Both the position numbers and the translations under genes were made by a program. A stretch of 14,947 nt of DNA, from positions 1-14,947 of the forward strand of contig CALGGJ010000010.1 in NCBI GenBank assembly GCA_937915745.1, read 5' to 3'. Position 1 is the first letter of the stretch. Each line of letters starts with the position of its first letter. Source of the DNA: an uncultured Prevotellaceae bacterium. Lineage in GTDB: Bacteria > Bacteroidota > Bacteroidia > Bacteroidales > Bacteroidaceae. The notes beneath the pieces were generated by a model. That model worked only from the letters and a program-made list of their open reading frames with translations. It ran no database searches and was not told the origin of the DNA. Shown in pieces: positions 8,131 through 14,898 of the stretch.

Positions 8131-9828
8131 ATGGAACAGATTACCGGTGCAGAGGCATTGATGAAATCGTTGCTCAACGAGGGTGTGGAGACTCTGTTTG
8201 GTTACCCTGGCGGTGCGATAATGCCTGTATATGATGCGCTCTACGACTATAGAGACCGCCTGAACCATGTGCTTGTGCGCCACGAACAGGGTGCAGTACA
8301 TGCTGCTCAGGGTTATGCACGTGTGTCGGGCAGGGTGGGGTGTGCACTGGTGACGAGCGGTCCGGGTGCAACTAACACTGTGACGGGTGTGGCCGATGCC
8401 ATGATTGATTCGACACCGATGGTGGTGATATGCGGACAGGTAGGTGCTGCAATGCTTGGCACCGATGCCTTCCAGGAGGTTGATGTGGTTAATGTGACCA
8501 ATCCGATTTCGAAGTGGAGCTATCAGATTCGTCGTGCCGAGGATGTGGCGTGGGCTGTGAGCCGTGCATTCTTCATTGCACGAAGCGGACGTCCCGGTCC
8601 GGTGGTGCTCGATTTTGCCAAGAACGCACAGACGGCTTTGGTGAACTACCAGCCGCAGAAGGTGGATTACATACGTAGCTACCAACCGGTGCCAGCCGTG
8701 GACGAAGAGGCTATAGAGCAGGCTGCATACCTCATAAACCACTCCGACCGTCCGCTCCTGCTGGCAGGACAGGGTATCGAACTGGGCAATGCTCACCATG
8801 AGCTGCTCGCCCTGATAGAAAAGGCTGACATACCGGTAGGGTGCACACTGCTCGGACTTTCGGCACTGCCATCCGACCACCGTCTGAATAAGGGAATGTT
8901 GGGTATGCATGGCAACCTGGGACCCAATGTGCAGACCAACCGGTGTGACTTGCTCATTGCTGTAGGCATGAGGTTCGACGACCGTGTCACCGGCAATCTC
9001 AGCACTTATGCCAGGCAGGCAAAGATAATACACTTCGACATAGACCCCAGCGAGTTTAACAAGAACGTGAAGGTAGATGTGGCGTGCGTGGGCGATTGCA
9101 AGCAAACACTTGCTGCTGTGACCGATAAGGTACATCAGACACGCCATACCGCATGGATCGATTCGTTCCGTCAATACGAAGAGCGCGAATACGAAAAGGT
9201 TATAGACCCAGCCATACATCCTAAGAGCGGTCCGTTGCTTATGGCCGAAGTAATACGCCGTGTGAGCGAGGCCACGAACAACGAGGCGATACTGGTGACA
9301 GATGTAGGCCAGAACCAAATGTTCGGGTGCAGGTATTTCAAGTTCAGCAAGCCGCATAGTGTAGTCACGTCGGGCGGATGCGGGACCATGGGATTCGGGC
9401 TTCCCGCTGCAGTCGGAGCCACCTTTGGCGCCCCCGACCGCAGGGTGTGCCTGTTTGTAGGCGACGGCGGACTTCAGATGACCATTCAGGAACTAGGCAC
9501 CATCATGGAGCAGCAGGCACCGGTAAAAATCATCTTGCTCAACAACAACTATCTGGGCAACGTACGTCAGTGGCAAGCTATGTTTTTCAACCACAGGTAT
9601 TCGTTCACCCCTATGCTCAATCCCGACTACGAACTCATTGCACATGCATACAACATACCGGCGGCCACGGTAACCGAGCGTGAAAACCTCGACGAGGCGA
9701 TACAGGTGATGCTTGCTACCGACGGACCATATCTCCTGCAGTGTGCAGTGCTCGAAGAAGACAACATACTGCCGATGACTCCGCCTGGAGCAAATGTAGA
9801 TGAGATGATATTGGAAATCCAGGTCTAA
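8131..9828 (+). CDS. ilvB: Acetolactate synthase, large catalytic subunit
   Basis: This 565-residue thiamine-diphosphate enzyme condenses pyruvate with pyruvate or 2-oxobutyrate, the first common step of valine, leucine and isoleucine synthesis. The N-terminal domain has GYPGGAIMPVYDAL at 24-37 and the catalytic glutamate E52 in RHEQGAVHAAQGYAR, then TSGPGATNTVTG. The C-terminal thiamine-binding motif runs from GDG at 444-446 to NNN at 471-473, followed by YLGNVRQWQ. Length and motifs are those of an intact AHAS catalytic subunit rather than a catabolic pyruvate oxidase, and the neighbouring regulatory subunit confirms this. ATG 8131 is preferred over a TTG two codons earlier. It leads an ilvB-ilvN-ilvC cluster; ilvN starts 32 bp after its stop. 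Confidence 0.97.
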   Translation: MEQITGAEALMKSLLNEGVETLFGYPGGAIMPVYDALYDYRDRLNHVLVRHEQGAVHAAQGYARVSGRVGCALVTSGPGATNTVTGVADAMIDSTPMVVICGQVGAAMLGTDAFQEVDVVNVTNPISKWSYQIRRAEDVAWAVSRAFFIARSGRPGPVVLDFAKNAQTALVNYQPQKVDYIRSYQPVPAVDEEAIEQAAYLINHSDRPLLLAGQGIELGNAHHELLALIEKADIPVGCTLLGLSALPSDHRLNKGMLGMHGNLGPNVQTNRCDLLIAVGMRFDDRVTGNLSTYARQAKIIHFDIDPSEFNKNVKVDVACVGDCKQTLAAVTDKVHQTRHTAWIDSFRQYEEREYEKVIDPAIHPKSGPLLMAEVIRRVSEATNNEAILVTDVGQNQMFGCRYFKFSKPHSVVTSGGCGTMGFGLPAAVGATFGAPDRRVCLFVGDGGLQMTIQELGTIMEQQAPVKIILLNNNYLGNVRQWQAMFFNHRYSFTPMLNPDYELIAHAYNIPAATVTERENLDEAIQVMLATDGPYLLQCAVLEEDNILPMTPPGANVDEMILEIQV

Positions 9829-9860
9829 CCCCCGACGAAACTGACGTTAACCGATAGACA

Positions 9861-10475
9861 ATGAAAAACGATTGTAATACATGCGGCAAGTGCCAAGAAC
9901 TGACAGAGAGGAACACGGAATTGTGTGAAAACCTCTACACCATACTTATCTATTCAGAAAACACGCCAGGTCTGCTCTCGCAGATTTCGGCCATATTCAC
10001 ACGTCGCCAGGTAAATATTGAAACCATCAACGTGTGTGCGTCGAGTACCCCCGGCGTACACAAGTACACCGTGACATGCAACTGCACGCAGTCGATGGCA
10101 GAGATGCTGACAAAGCAGATAGAGAAGCGTGTTGACGTGCTGCAGGCCAACTACTATACCGACGACGATATATTCATCATCGAGACCTCGCTGCTGAAAA
10201 TATCCACACCGGTGATGCTGGCCGACAGCCGTGTGTCGGGCGAAATACGCAGACATGGAGCAAGAATGGTAGAGGTGAACCCTACATACGCCACAGCAGA
10301 GAAGACAGGTACCACAGACGATATACTCTCGCTCTACAATGCCCTCCATTCGATTGGGGCCGTGCTGCAGTTTGTGCGCTCTGGGCGAATCTGTATCACG
10401 AAAAGTACCGCCGAACGACTCGACGAATACCTGGCGCAGAGAGAACAGGAACGGAGGGACAGGACAGAAACATGA
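9861..10475 (+). CDS. ilvN: Acetolactate synthase, small regulatory subunit
   Basis: This 204-residue partner of IlvB raises its activity and confers end-product (usually valine) feedback control. An ACT domain spans about 25-100, with YTILIYSENTPGLLSQISAIF and RRQVNIETINV typical of the family. The C-terminal region (about 105-190) matches the ALS small-subunit domain, with VMLADSRVSGEIRRHGARMVEV. The first 24 residues are an extension before the usual start of the ACT domain and contain Cys5, Cys8 and Cys11 in a CxxCxxC arrangement, which is not a family feature I know of. A TTG at codon 21 could be an alternative start that would remove it. The tail after 190 is highly charged (REQERRDRTE). 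Confidence 0.93.
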   Translation: MKNDCNTCGKCQELTERNTELCENLYTILIYSENTPGLLSQISAIFTRRQVNIETINVCASSTPGVHKYTVTCNCTQSMAEMLTKQIEKRVDVLQANYYTDDDIFIIETSLLKISTPVMLADSRVSGEIRRHGARMVEVNPTYATAEKTGTTDDILSLYNALHSIGAVLQFVRSGRICITKSTAERLDEYLAQREQERRDRTET

Positions 10476-10620
10476 ATGTCATCTGGGGGACAGCCGTAAA
10501 AGCGCGAAGGTCCGACCTACCGCGCGATTGACAAATTTCGGGTATTCCGCCATTCAGGATGTGCTGCGGAATTAGATAAATATAACCAAAGACAGAAAAC
10601 AGACATTAAATAATAACACT
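10476..10620 (+). other. 145-bp spacer between ilvN and ilvC
   Basis: This gap has no convincing ORF. ATTCCGC at 10544-10550 and GCGGAAT at 10566-10572 form a 7-bp stem with a 15-base loop. The first 100 bases are GC-richer than the A-rich stretch just before ilvC, which probably holds the translation start context. No TAnnTTTG box is visible, so ilvC is more likely read through from ilvBN than from its own promoter. In Bacteroides an acyl-ACP thioesterase gene often occupies this position; here none is present. Confidence 0.45.
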
Positions 10621-11664
10621 ATGGCAAAAATGAATTTTGGCGGCGTTATCGAAGAAGTGATGACCCGCGAGGAGTTTCCACTCGAGAAAGCACGTGAAGT
10701 ATTAAAGGACGAAACCATTGCCGTGATAGGTTATGGTGTGCAGGGTCCTGGTCAGTCTTGCAACCTGCGCGACAACGGATTCAATGTAATCGTAGGGCAG
10801 CGTCAGGGCAAGACATTTGAGAAGGCAAAAGCCGACGGATGGGTTCCGGGCGAGACCCTCTTCTCAATCGAAGAGGCTGCAGAGAAAGGCACCATCGTGA
10901 TGTGCCTGCTGTCGGATGCAGCTGTGATGTCGGTTTGGCCTACACTCAAACAGCACCTCAAACCGGGCAATGCGCTTTACTTCTCACATGGTTTTGCAAT
11001 CACCTGGAACGACCGCACCGGCTGCGTACCGCCTAAGGATATTGACGTCATCATGGTAGCACCGAAGGGTAGTGGTACGTCGCTGCGTACCATGTTCCTC
11101 GAAGGTCGTGGCCTTAACTCGTCGTATGCTGTATATCAGGATGCTACAGGACGTGCACTCGAGCGCACACTGGCACTCGGAATCGGAATAGGGTCGGGAT
11201 ATCTGTTCGAAACCACGTTCCAGAGAGAAGCAACCAGCGACCTTACGGGGGAGCGTGGTTCGCTCATGGGCGCAATACAAGGACTCCTGCTTGCACAGTA
11301 CGAAGTGCTTCGCGAGAACGGACACACACCATCCGAGGCATTCAACGAGACAGTAGAAGAACTCACACAGTCGCTCATGCCACTGTTTGCAGCAAAGGGT
11401 ATGGACTGGATGTATGCCAACTGCTCTACGACAGCACAACGTGGAGCACTCGACTGGATGGGACCGTTCCACGATGCAATCAAACCGGTTGTGGAAAAAC
11501 TCTATGCATCGGTGAAGAGCGGCCATGAAGCACAAATCTCGATCGACAGCAACAGTCAGCCCGACTATCGCGTGAAACTTGAGGCAGAACTCAGGGCACT
11601 GCGCGAAAGTGAGATGTGGCGCACTGCAGAGGTCGTACGCCAGTTGCGCCCTGAAAACAACTGA
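10621..11664 (+). CDS. ilvC: Ketol-acid reductoisomerase
   Basis: This 347-residue NADPH- and Mg-dependent enzyme isomerises and reduces acetolactate and acetohydroxybutyrate, the second step of branched-chain amino acid synthesis. The Rossmann motif GYGVQGPGQ is at 38-45 onward. Catalytic and metal residues can be assigned from class I enzymes: H123 in SHGF, K149 in APKG, D207 and E211 in SDLTGERG, then E243 and E247 in FNETVEELTQ. S269 in NCSTTAQRGALDW matches the substrate-binding serine. Length fits a class I (short) enzyme with a small C-terminal extension. The GPGQSCNLRDNGF and DGWVPGETLF segments are the variant usual in Bacteroidetes. ilvD, the next enzyme, is not in the window. Confidence 0.97.
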   Translation: MAKMNFGGVIEEVMTREEFPLEKAREVLKDETIAVIGYGVQGPGQSCNLRDNGFNVIVGQRQGKTFEKAKADGWVPGETLFSIEEAAEKGTIVMCLLSDAAVMSVWPTLKQHLKPGNALYFSHGFAITWNDRTGCVPPKDIDVIMVAPKGSGTSLRTMFLEGRGLNSSYAVYQDATGRALERTLALGIGIGSGYLFETTFQREATSDLTGERGSLMGAIQGLLLAQYEVLRENGHTPSEAFNETVEELTQSLMPLFAAKGMDWMYANCSTTAQRGALDWMGPFHDAIKPVVEKLYASVKSGHEAQISIDSNSQPDYRVKLEAELRALRESEMWRTAEVVRQLRPENN

Positions 11665-11668
11665 CAGC

Positions 11669-11748
11669 ACCGACGGAGCGAAGCGCAGGAGCGTATCCGG
11701 CAACTCTCCGCCCTGTCATACCGACGGAGCGAAGCGCAGGAGTGTATC
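11669..11748 (+). repeat. Two direct copies of a 29-bp intergenic repeat
   Basis: The 29-bp unit beginning ACCGACGGAGCGAAGCGCAG occurs at 11669-11697 and 11720-11748, identical except for one C/T difference near the end, with a 51-bp period. The first copy starts five bases after the ilvC stop. A shorter relative, TGTCATACC(A)ACGGAG, appears on the minus strand around 12024-12040, so the unit is dispersed and found in both orientations here. Confidence 0.82.
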
Positions 11749-11770
11749 TGATATTAGGCTCTGAAGGGGA

Positions 11771-11836
11771 GTTAAAGGGACGAAAAAGAGAAGTTAAAGA
11801 GAAGTTAAAGGGAAGTTAAAGGGAAGTTAAAGGGAC
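11771..11836. repeat. 11-bp tandem repeat, consensus GTTAAAGGGAA
   Basis: Units start at 11771, 11793, 11804, 11815 and 11826, with one diverged unit between the first two. The last unit ends in GGGACG (11832-11837), which can pair with CGTCCC at 11865-11870. The preceding AAGTTAAA can pair with TTTAACTT at about 11880-11888, so the array ends in a large imperfect hairpin that may help terminate ilvC. Confidence 0.8.
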
Positions 11837-11907
11837 GAATGTTTTGTAAACACCCTATAAGTAACGTCCCTTCCTATCCTTTTAACTTGACCTTCGGTCT
11901 TCGTTTT

Positions 11908-11964
11908 CTCGCCATGCCAAAGTGAGCAAGCTCCCTTTGGTCATTTGGCTTAACGAAAACGTTC
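11908..11964 (-). repeat. Dispersed intergenic repeat, copy 1
   Basis: Read on the minus strand, this begins GAACGTTTTCGTTAAGCCA (11964-11946), continues with CAAAG...CTTGC, and ends near GGCGAG at 11908. The same order of blocks occurs on the plus strand at 14894-14947, with 19 identical bases in the core and small indels after it. The reading of this as a genome-wide family, often seen near Prevotella genes, is from memory. Confidence 0.75.
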
Positions 11965-11991
11965 CTTTCCATTCTCTTCCATTCCCTTCTG

Positions 11992-12015
11992 CTCTGGGCT
12001 TGCGAAAGCCCAGAG
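11992..12015 (-). terminator. Perfect hairpin with GNRA-like loop downstream of era
   Basis: CTCTGGGCTT at 11992-12001 and AAGCCCAGAG at 12006-12015 form a perfect 10-bp stem around a 4-base loop (GCGA on the plus strand). It lies 60 bp past the era stop. A second hairpin, CATACC/GGTATG at 12021-12038, is between it and era. Together they could end era transcription, but there is no adjacent U-tract in either direction. Confidence 0.45.
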
Positions 12016-12074
12016 TAACTCATACCTCCGTTGGTATGACACACTCTCATTTGTCCCGGGTACCCCACATGCCG

Positions 12075-12962
12075 TCAGATGTCGTTATATCCGAACAGGT
12101 TGAGTTCTTTGTCGGAGTTGCGCCAGTCTTTATCCACCTTGACGTAGGTTTCGAGGTATATCTTCTTGCCGAAGAACCGTTCGAGGCTCTTGCGTGCCTC
12201 GGTGGCCACTTTCTTCAGTGCCTTGCCTTGATGACCTATGATGATACCCTTTTGGCTGTCGCGCTCCACATATATCACGGCATTGATGCGTATGAGTTTC
12301 GGCTCTTCCTTGAAACTCTCCACACCCACCTCCACGCTGTATGGTATCTCCTTGTCGTAGTAGAGCAGAATTTTCTCGCGGATGATTTCGCTCACGAAGA
12401 AACGGGCCGGCTTGTCGGTCAGTTGGTCTTTGTCGAAGTATGGCGGACACTCGGGCAGGAGTTCCTTGATGCGACGCAACACCACATCGACATTAAACTG
12501 CATCTTTGCCGATATGGGCACTATCTCGGCATTTGGCAATGTGGCATGCCACTGATCCACCAGTTCGATGAGTTTGTCCTGGGTCGTGAGGTCTATCTTG
12601 TTTATCAGTACAATGACCGGTATGGACATCTTTGCCACCTTCTGTAGAAACTCGCTGTTCTTAGGGGCGGTCTCGATGGGGTCGGTGACGTAGAGCAGCA
12701 CGTCGGCATCGGTGAGGGCACTCTCCGAGAAAGCCAGCATCGACTCCTGCAGCTTGTAGCTGGGTTTGAGCACTCCCGGAGTGTCGCTGAACACAATCTG
12801 ACAATCGTCGTCGTTGATGATACCCATGATGCGATGGCGCGTGGTCTGTGCCTTGAATGTGGCAATCGAAATGCGCTCACCCACAAAGAGGTTCATCAAC
12901 GTCGATTTACCCACATTGGGGTTCCCCACTATGTTTACAAAACCTGATTTATGCAGTTTCAT
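12075..12962 (-). CDS. era: GTPase Era
   Basis: This 295-residue essential GTPase binds the 3' end of 16S rRNA and assists 30S ribosome maturation. The G domain has the full set of motifs: GNPNVGKST at 13-21 (G1), the switch threonines in QTTRHR at 39-44 (G2), DTPG at 60-63 (G3), NKID at 121-124 (G4) and SAK at 151-153 (G5). The C-terminal KH RNA-binding domain carries GHQGKALKK at 243-251, and the end NLFGYNDI is usual for Bacteroidetes. The gene is intact. In many Bacteroidetes it sits beside der; here it is followed by the repeat-rich gap and preceded by a tandem repeat array and a regulator gene, so its surroundings look rearranged. Confidence 0.97.
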   Translation of the reverse strand: MKLHKSGFVNIVGNPNVGKSTLMNLFVGERISIATFKAQTTRHRIMGIINDDDCQIVFSDTPGVLKPSYKLQESMLAFSESALTDADVLLYVTDPIETAPKNSEFLQKVAKMSIPVIVLINKIDLTTQDKLIELVDQWHATLPNAEIVPISAKMQFNVDVVLRRIKELLPECPPYFDKDQLTDKPARFFVSEIIREKILLYYDKEIPYSVEVGVESFKEEPKLIRINAVIYVERDSQKGIIIGHQGKALKKVATEARKSLERFFGKKIYLETYVKVDKDWRNSDKELNLFGYNDI

Positions 12963-12983
12963 ATCAATATAACATTTAGGTCA

Positions 12984-12991
12984 CAAATTTA
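12984..12991 (-). promoter_or_regulatory. Candidate -7 box of the era promoter
   Basis: On the minus strand the sequence TAAATTTG (12991 to 12984) matches TAnnTTTG and lies 21 bp before the era start. No good -33 TTTG is found at the usual spacing, because that position falls inside the first 32-bp repeat. An overlapping TTTCTTTG at 12999-12992 is a second, poorer candidate. Confidence 0.42.
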
Positions 12992-13087
12992 CAAAGAAAA
13001 TCACATTTCCGGCCACATACATGCAAAGAAAATCACATTTCCGGCTACAAACATGCAGAAAAAATCACATTTCCGGCTACAAACACG
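12992..13087. repeat. Three tandem 32-bp repeats upstream of era
   Basis: Units lie at 12992-13023, 13024-13055 and 13056-13087, sharing the core AAAATCACATTTCCGGC and ending ACATG or ACACG. Units 1 and 2 differ at two bases and unit 3 at a few more. The units abut with no spacers, so this is not a CRISPR array. Because 32 is not a multiple of three, no repeated peptide is encoded. On the minus strand, toward era, the junction of units 1 and 2 reads TTTCTTTGCATG, one base from the phosphatase promoter's TATCTTTGCATG. Confidence 0.9.
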
Positions 13088-13145
13088 CATCATACGTACC
13101 CGGCAATCCCTTCAATTTTCAATCTTCAATTTTACAATCCTCTCC

Positions 13146-14774
13146 TTACAGTTTTTCGATATATTCGCGAAGCGACACGCCATCCGGCCCCACGTTCAAC
13201 TTATTCTTATAGATGTACGCCCTCTGCTTCACCGACTTCTCTGCAATGCCATACACCACCGCCATCTGGCGGTTGGAGAGCCCAAGACGGAGCAGCATAC
13301 AGAAACGCAACACCATTTCTTCAATATCGGGGTGAGCATTGCGAAGACGCTTTACAAAGTCATCGTTCGTGGTGTTGAGATATACCTCCAGCTCTGTCCA
13401 GTCGGCAGCACTCATCGGCATGTTCATTGTTTCGTCATTTATAGAAAGTAGCTTTGAGGCTATCGACAGGTGGTCATATATATAATTTTGCATCTGCTTG
13501 ATAGACAGGTCGCGTCTGACCAATTCATTTCGTAATTGCTGTCGTACCTCCTGAGTATTCTTACGGTAGGTTGCCGTGGCATCATTTATCGTCTTCTGTG
13601 TATGACGTTTAATCCTGAACATGACAACAAGGCAAATTACTAAAAGCAATACGACAGATATGATGGTCACAATCATCACAGTCCTTGATATACGAGAGTC
13701 AGCCATGGCACGATTGGCATCAGACCTGTTCCGTTCTGACATTTCTGCATACTGAGACACGAGCGATTTCATGTCTCGCATGGCAGATTTGTAATAATGA
13801 GTAACATCGTTTATTGAGTCTGGTGCTGTTCCGTGGCGGCTATCATACCTAAAGTTTTTCTGGTAATAGCTCATATATCGTATTCCACTATATCTGAACA
13901 TTGGGATAAACATGATATTTTCTATATAGGCTACATCATCATTTTGGGATGAAGCATCGTAACAACTCGACAACAATAGCCACTGATCCCTGGTCAGGCC
14001 GACAGCAGAGTCGCTCATCATCTCTGCATACTCTAAAGCACTTTCAGGCTGCTCCAGGGTATTGAGATACAGCGATGCAACGTCTTCATATACTTTCGCT
14101 TTGCTCTCAGGATGTTGCATACTATCGGTTAGCGATAATGCACATTCCAGATACACTTCGCCTGAATCAGGCTCACTGCATAAGAAGAATTTGTCGGCCA
14201 GATTTACATAAAGCCTGGCAGCTTTAACAAAGCCGCGACGTTCGACACTACGATACAGCCCGACACTTTGCTTGGCATACTCCAATGCCGCTTCGGGACG
14301 TATCTTATCCAAAAGCAAGCTCAATCCGTATGCCGAACGATATGCTGTAATGTAGTCGGCCTGCATTTTTGATGTACTAAATGCTATATTATAGCATACA
14401 TCAGCACAGGCTATACTGTCACGACTTTCAAGAAATCGTGCCATATAATACATCGTTGCAGCATACTGTGGGGCAGACTCCCGCTTTAGGTAATAGTTGT
14501 ATGACAACTGTATTTTGATGCTGTCAAACATAATATGCAAACGCTCCTCATAATCCCAGATTTTTGCCTCGGAAAGATAATAATATGCACGTTCTTCGTC
14601 TGTAATACCTGTTGTATCTATATGATGTAACATATAGTCTGCATACGCCACATTGTCGTATATCATACCGTATGCATCGTCTATTTCACGATATATTCTG
14701 CCATGCTGATTACATGAATATAGTGTTGATATTATAAACAGCAAGCACGATATTTGTTTTGTTACGTTCGTCAT
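13146..14774 (-). CDS. Membrane-tethered TPR / helix-turn-helix regulator
   Basis: A 542-residue protein of a domain layout common in Bacteroidetes. The N-terminus has a hydrophobic segment ending in LYSC (Cys21), a plausible lipobox. Residues about 25-330 are helical and look like tetratricopeptide repeats (for example PEAALEYAKQSVGLYR and PESALEYAEMMSD). A membrane helix at about 365-387 is followed by basic residues (RIKRH), placing the C-terminus in the cytoplasm. A helical, probably coiled segment comes next, then a helix-turn-helix at about 495-526 (LGLSNRQMAVVYGIAEKSVKQR). The arrangement suggests a one-protein sensor that reads the periplasm and acts on DNA, but its signal and targets are unknown. 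It is upstream of era on the same strand, 183 bp away with the tandem repeats between, so co-transcription is uncertain. A related annotation could be a DUF6377-type regulator. Confidence 0.82.
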   Translation of the reverse strand: MTNVTKQISCLLFIISTLYSCNQHGRIYREIDDAYGMIYDNVAYADYMLHHIDTTGITDEERAYYYLSEAKIWDYEERLHIMFDSIKIQLSYNYYLKRESAPQYAATMYYMARFLESRDSIACADVCYNIAFSTSKMQADYITAYRSAYGLSLLLDKIRPEAALEYAKQSVGLYRSVERRGFVKAARLYVNLADKFFLCSEPDSGEVYLECALSLTDSMQHPESKAKVYEDVASLYLNTLEQPESALEYAEMMSDSAVGLTRDQWLLLSSCYDASSQNDDVAYIENIMFIPMFRYSGIRYMSYYQKNFRYDSRHGTAPDSINDVTHYYKSAMRDMKSLVSQYAEMSERNRSDANRAMADSRISRTVMIVTIISVVLLLVICLVVMFRIKRHTQKTINDATATYRKNTQEVRQQLRNELVRRDLSIKQMQNYIYDHLSIASKLLSINDETMNMPMSAADWTELEVYLNTTNDDFVKRLRNAHPDIEEMVLRFCMLLRLGLSNRQMAVVYGIAEKSVKQRAYIYKNKLNVGPDGVSLREYIEKL

Positions 14775-14812
14775 TCTCTGAGCTGTTATCTAATTTTAAT
14801 AAATCCACATTA

Positions 14813-14842
14813 CAAAGTTCGTTATTTATTTCTAACTAACAA
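14813..14842 (-). promoter_or_regulatory. Candidate promoter of the TPR/HTH regulator
   Basis: On the minus strand GAACTTTG (14820 to 14813) is one base from TAnnTTTG, and a TTG at 14842-14840 lies 19 bp upstream as the -33 element. The gene starts 38 bp downstream. The surrounding sequence is AT-rich. The imperfect -7 box would suit a weak or activated promoter. Confidence 0.4.
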
Positions 14843-14883
14843 TTACTATATACAATTAATTACTGTAAAAAAGAATCAGCCAC

Positions 14884-14898
14884 CGTTCTGGGAGAACG
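14884..14898. repeat. Short perfect palindrome at the edge of a dispersed repeat
   Basis: CGTTCT at 14884-14889 and AGAACG at 14893-14898 flank GGG. The right arm overlaps the first bases of dispersed-repeat copy 2. It may be the end structure of that repeat. Confidence 0.45.

Larger units (their letters stand above)
11665..12074. other. Repeat-filled gap between convergent ilvC and era
   Basis: These 410 bp hold no supported gene. In order they contain the 29-bp direct repeats, the 11-bp tandem array with its hairpin, one copy of a dispersed repeat (11908-11964, minus orientation), a perfect 10-bp hairpin and a 6-bp hairpin. A minus-strand reading frame at 12068-11874 exists only because it runs through these repeats and is not considered a gene. 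Confidence 0.75.

Noticed and set aside
8116..9357. Minus-strand open frame of 413 codons
   Set aside because: It is antisense to ilvB, whose thiamine-binding and catalytic motifs are all intact on the plus strand; the antisense product shows no family features.
10339..10575. Small plus-strand gene between ilvN and ilvC
   Set aside because: More than half lies out of frame inside ilvN and the remainder covers the spacer; no recognisable protein features or start context.
11874..12068. Small minus-strand gene just after era
   Set aside because: The predicted peptide is made of the dispersed repeat and hairpin sequences; similar spurious small frames arise wherever this repeat occurs.
11922..12647. 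Plus-strand open frame of 241 codons
   Set aside because: It mostly lies opposite era, which has complete GTPase and KH motifs, and begins inside the intergenic repeats.
12992..13087. CRISPR array
   Set aside because: The 32-bp units abut directly with no unique spacers and there are only three; no cas gene is present.
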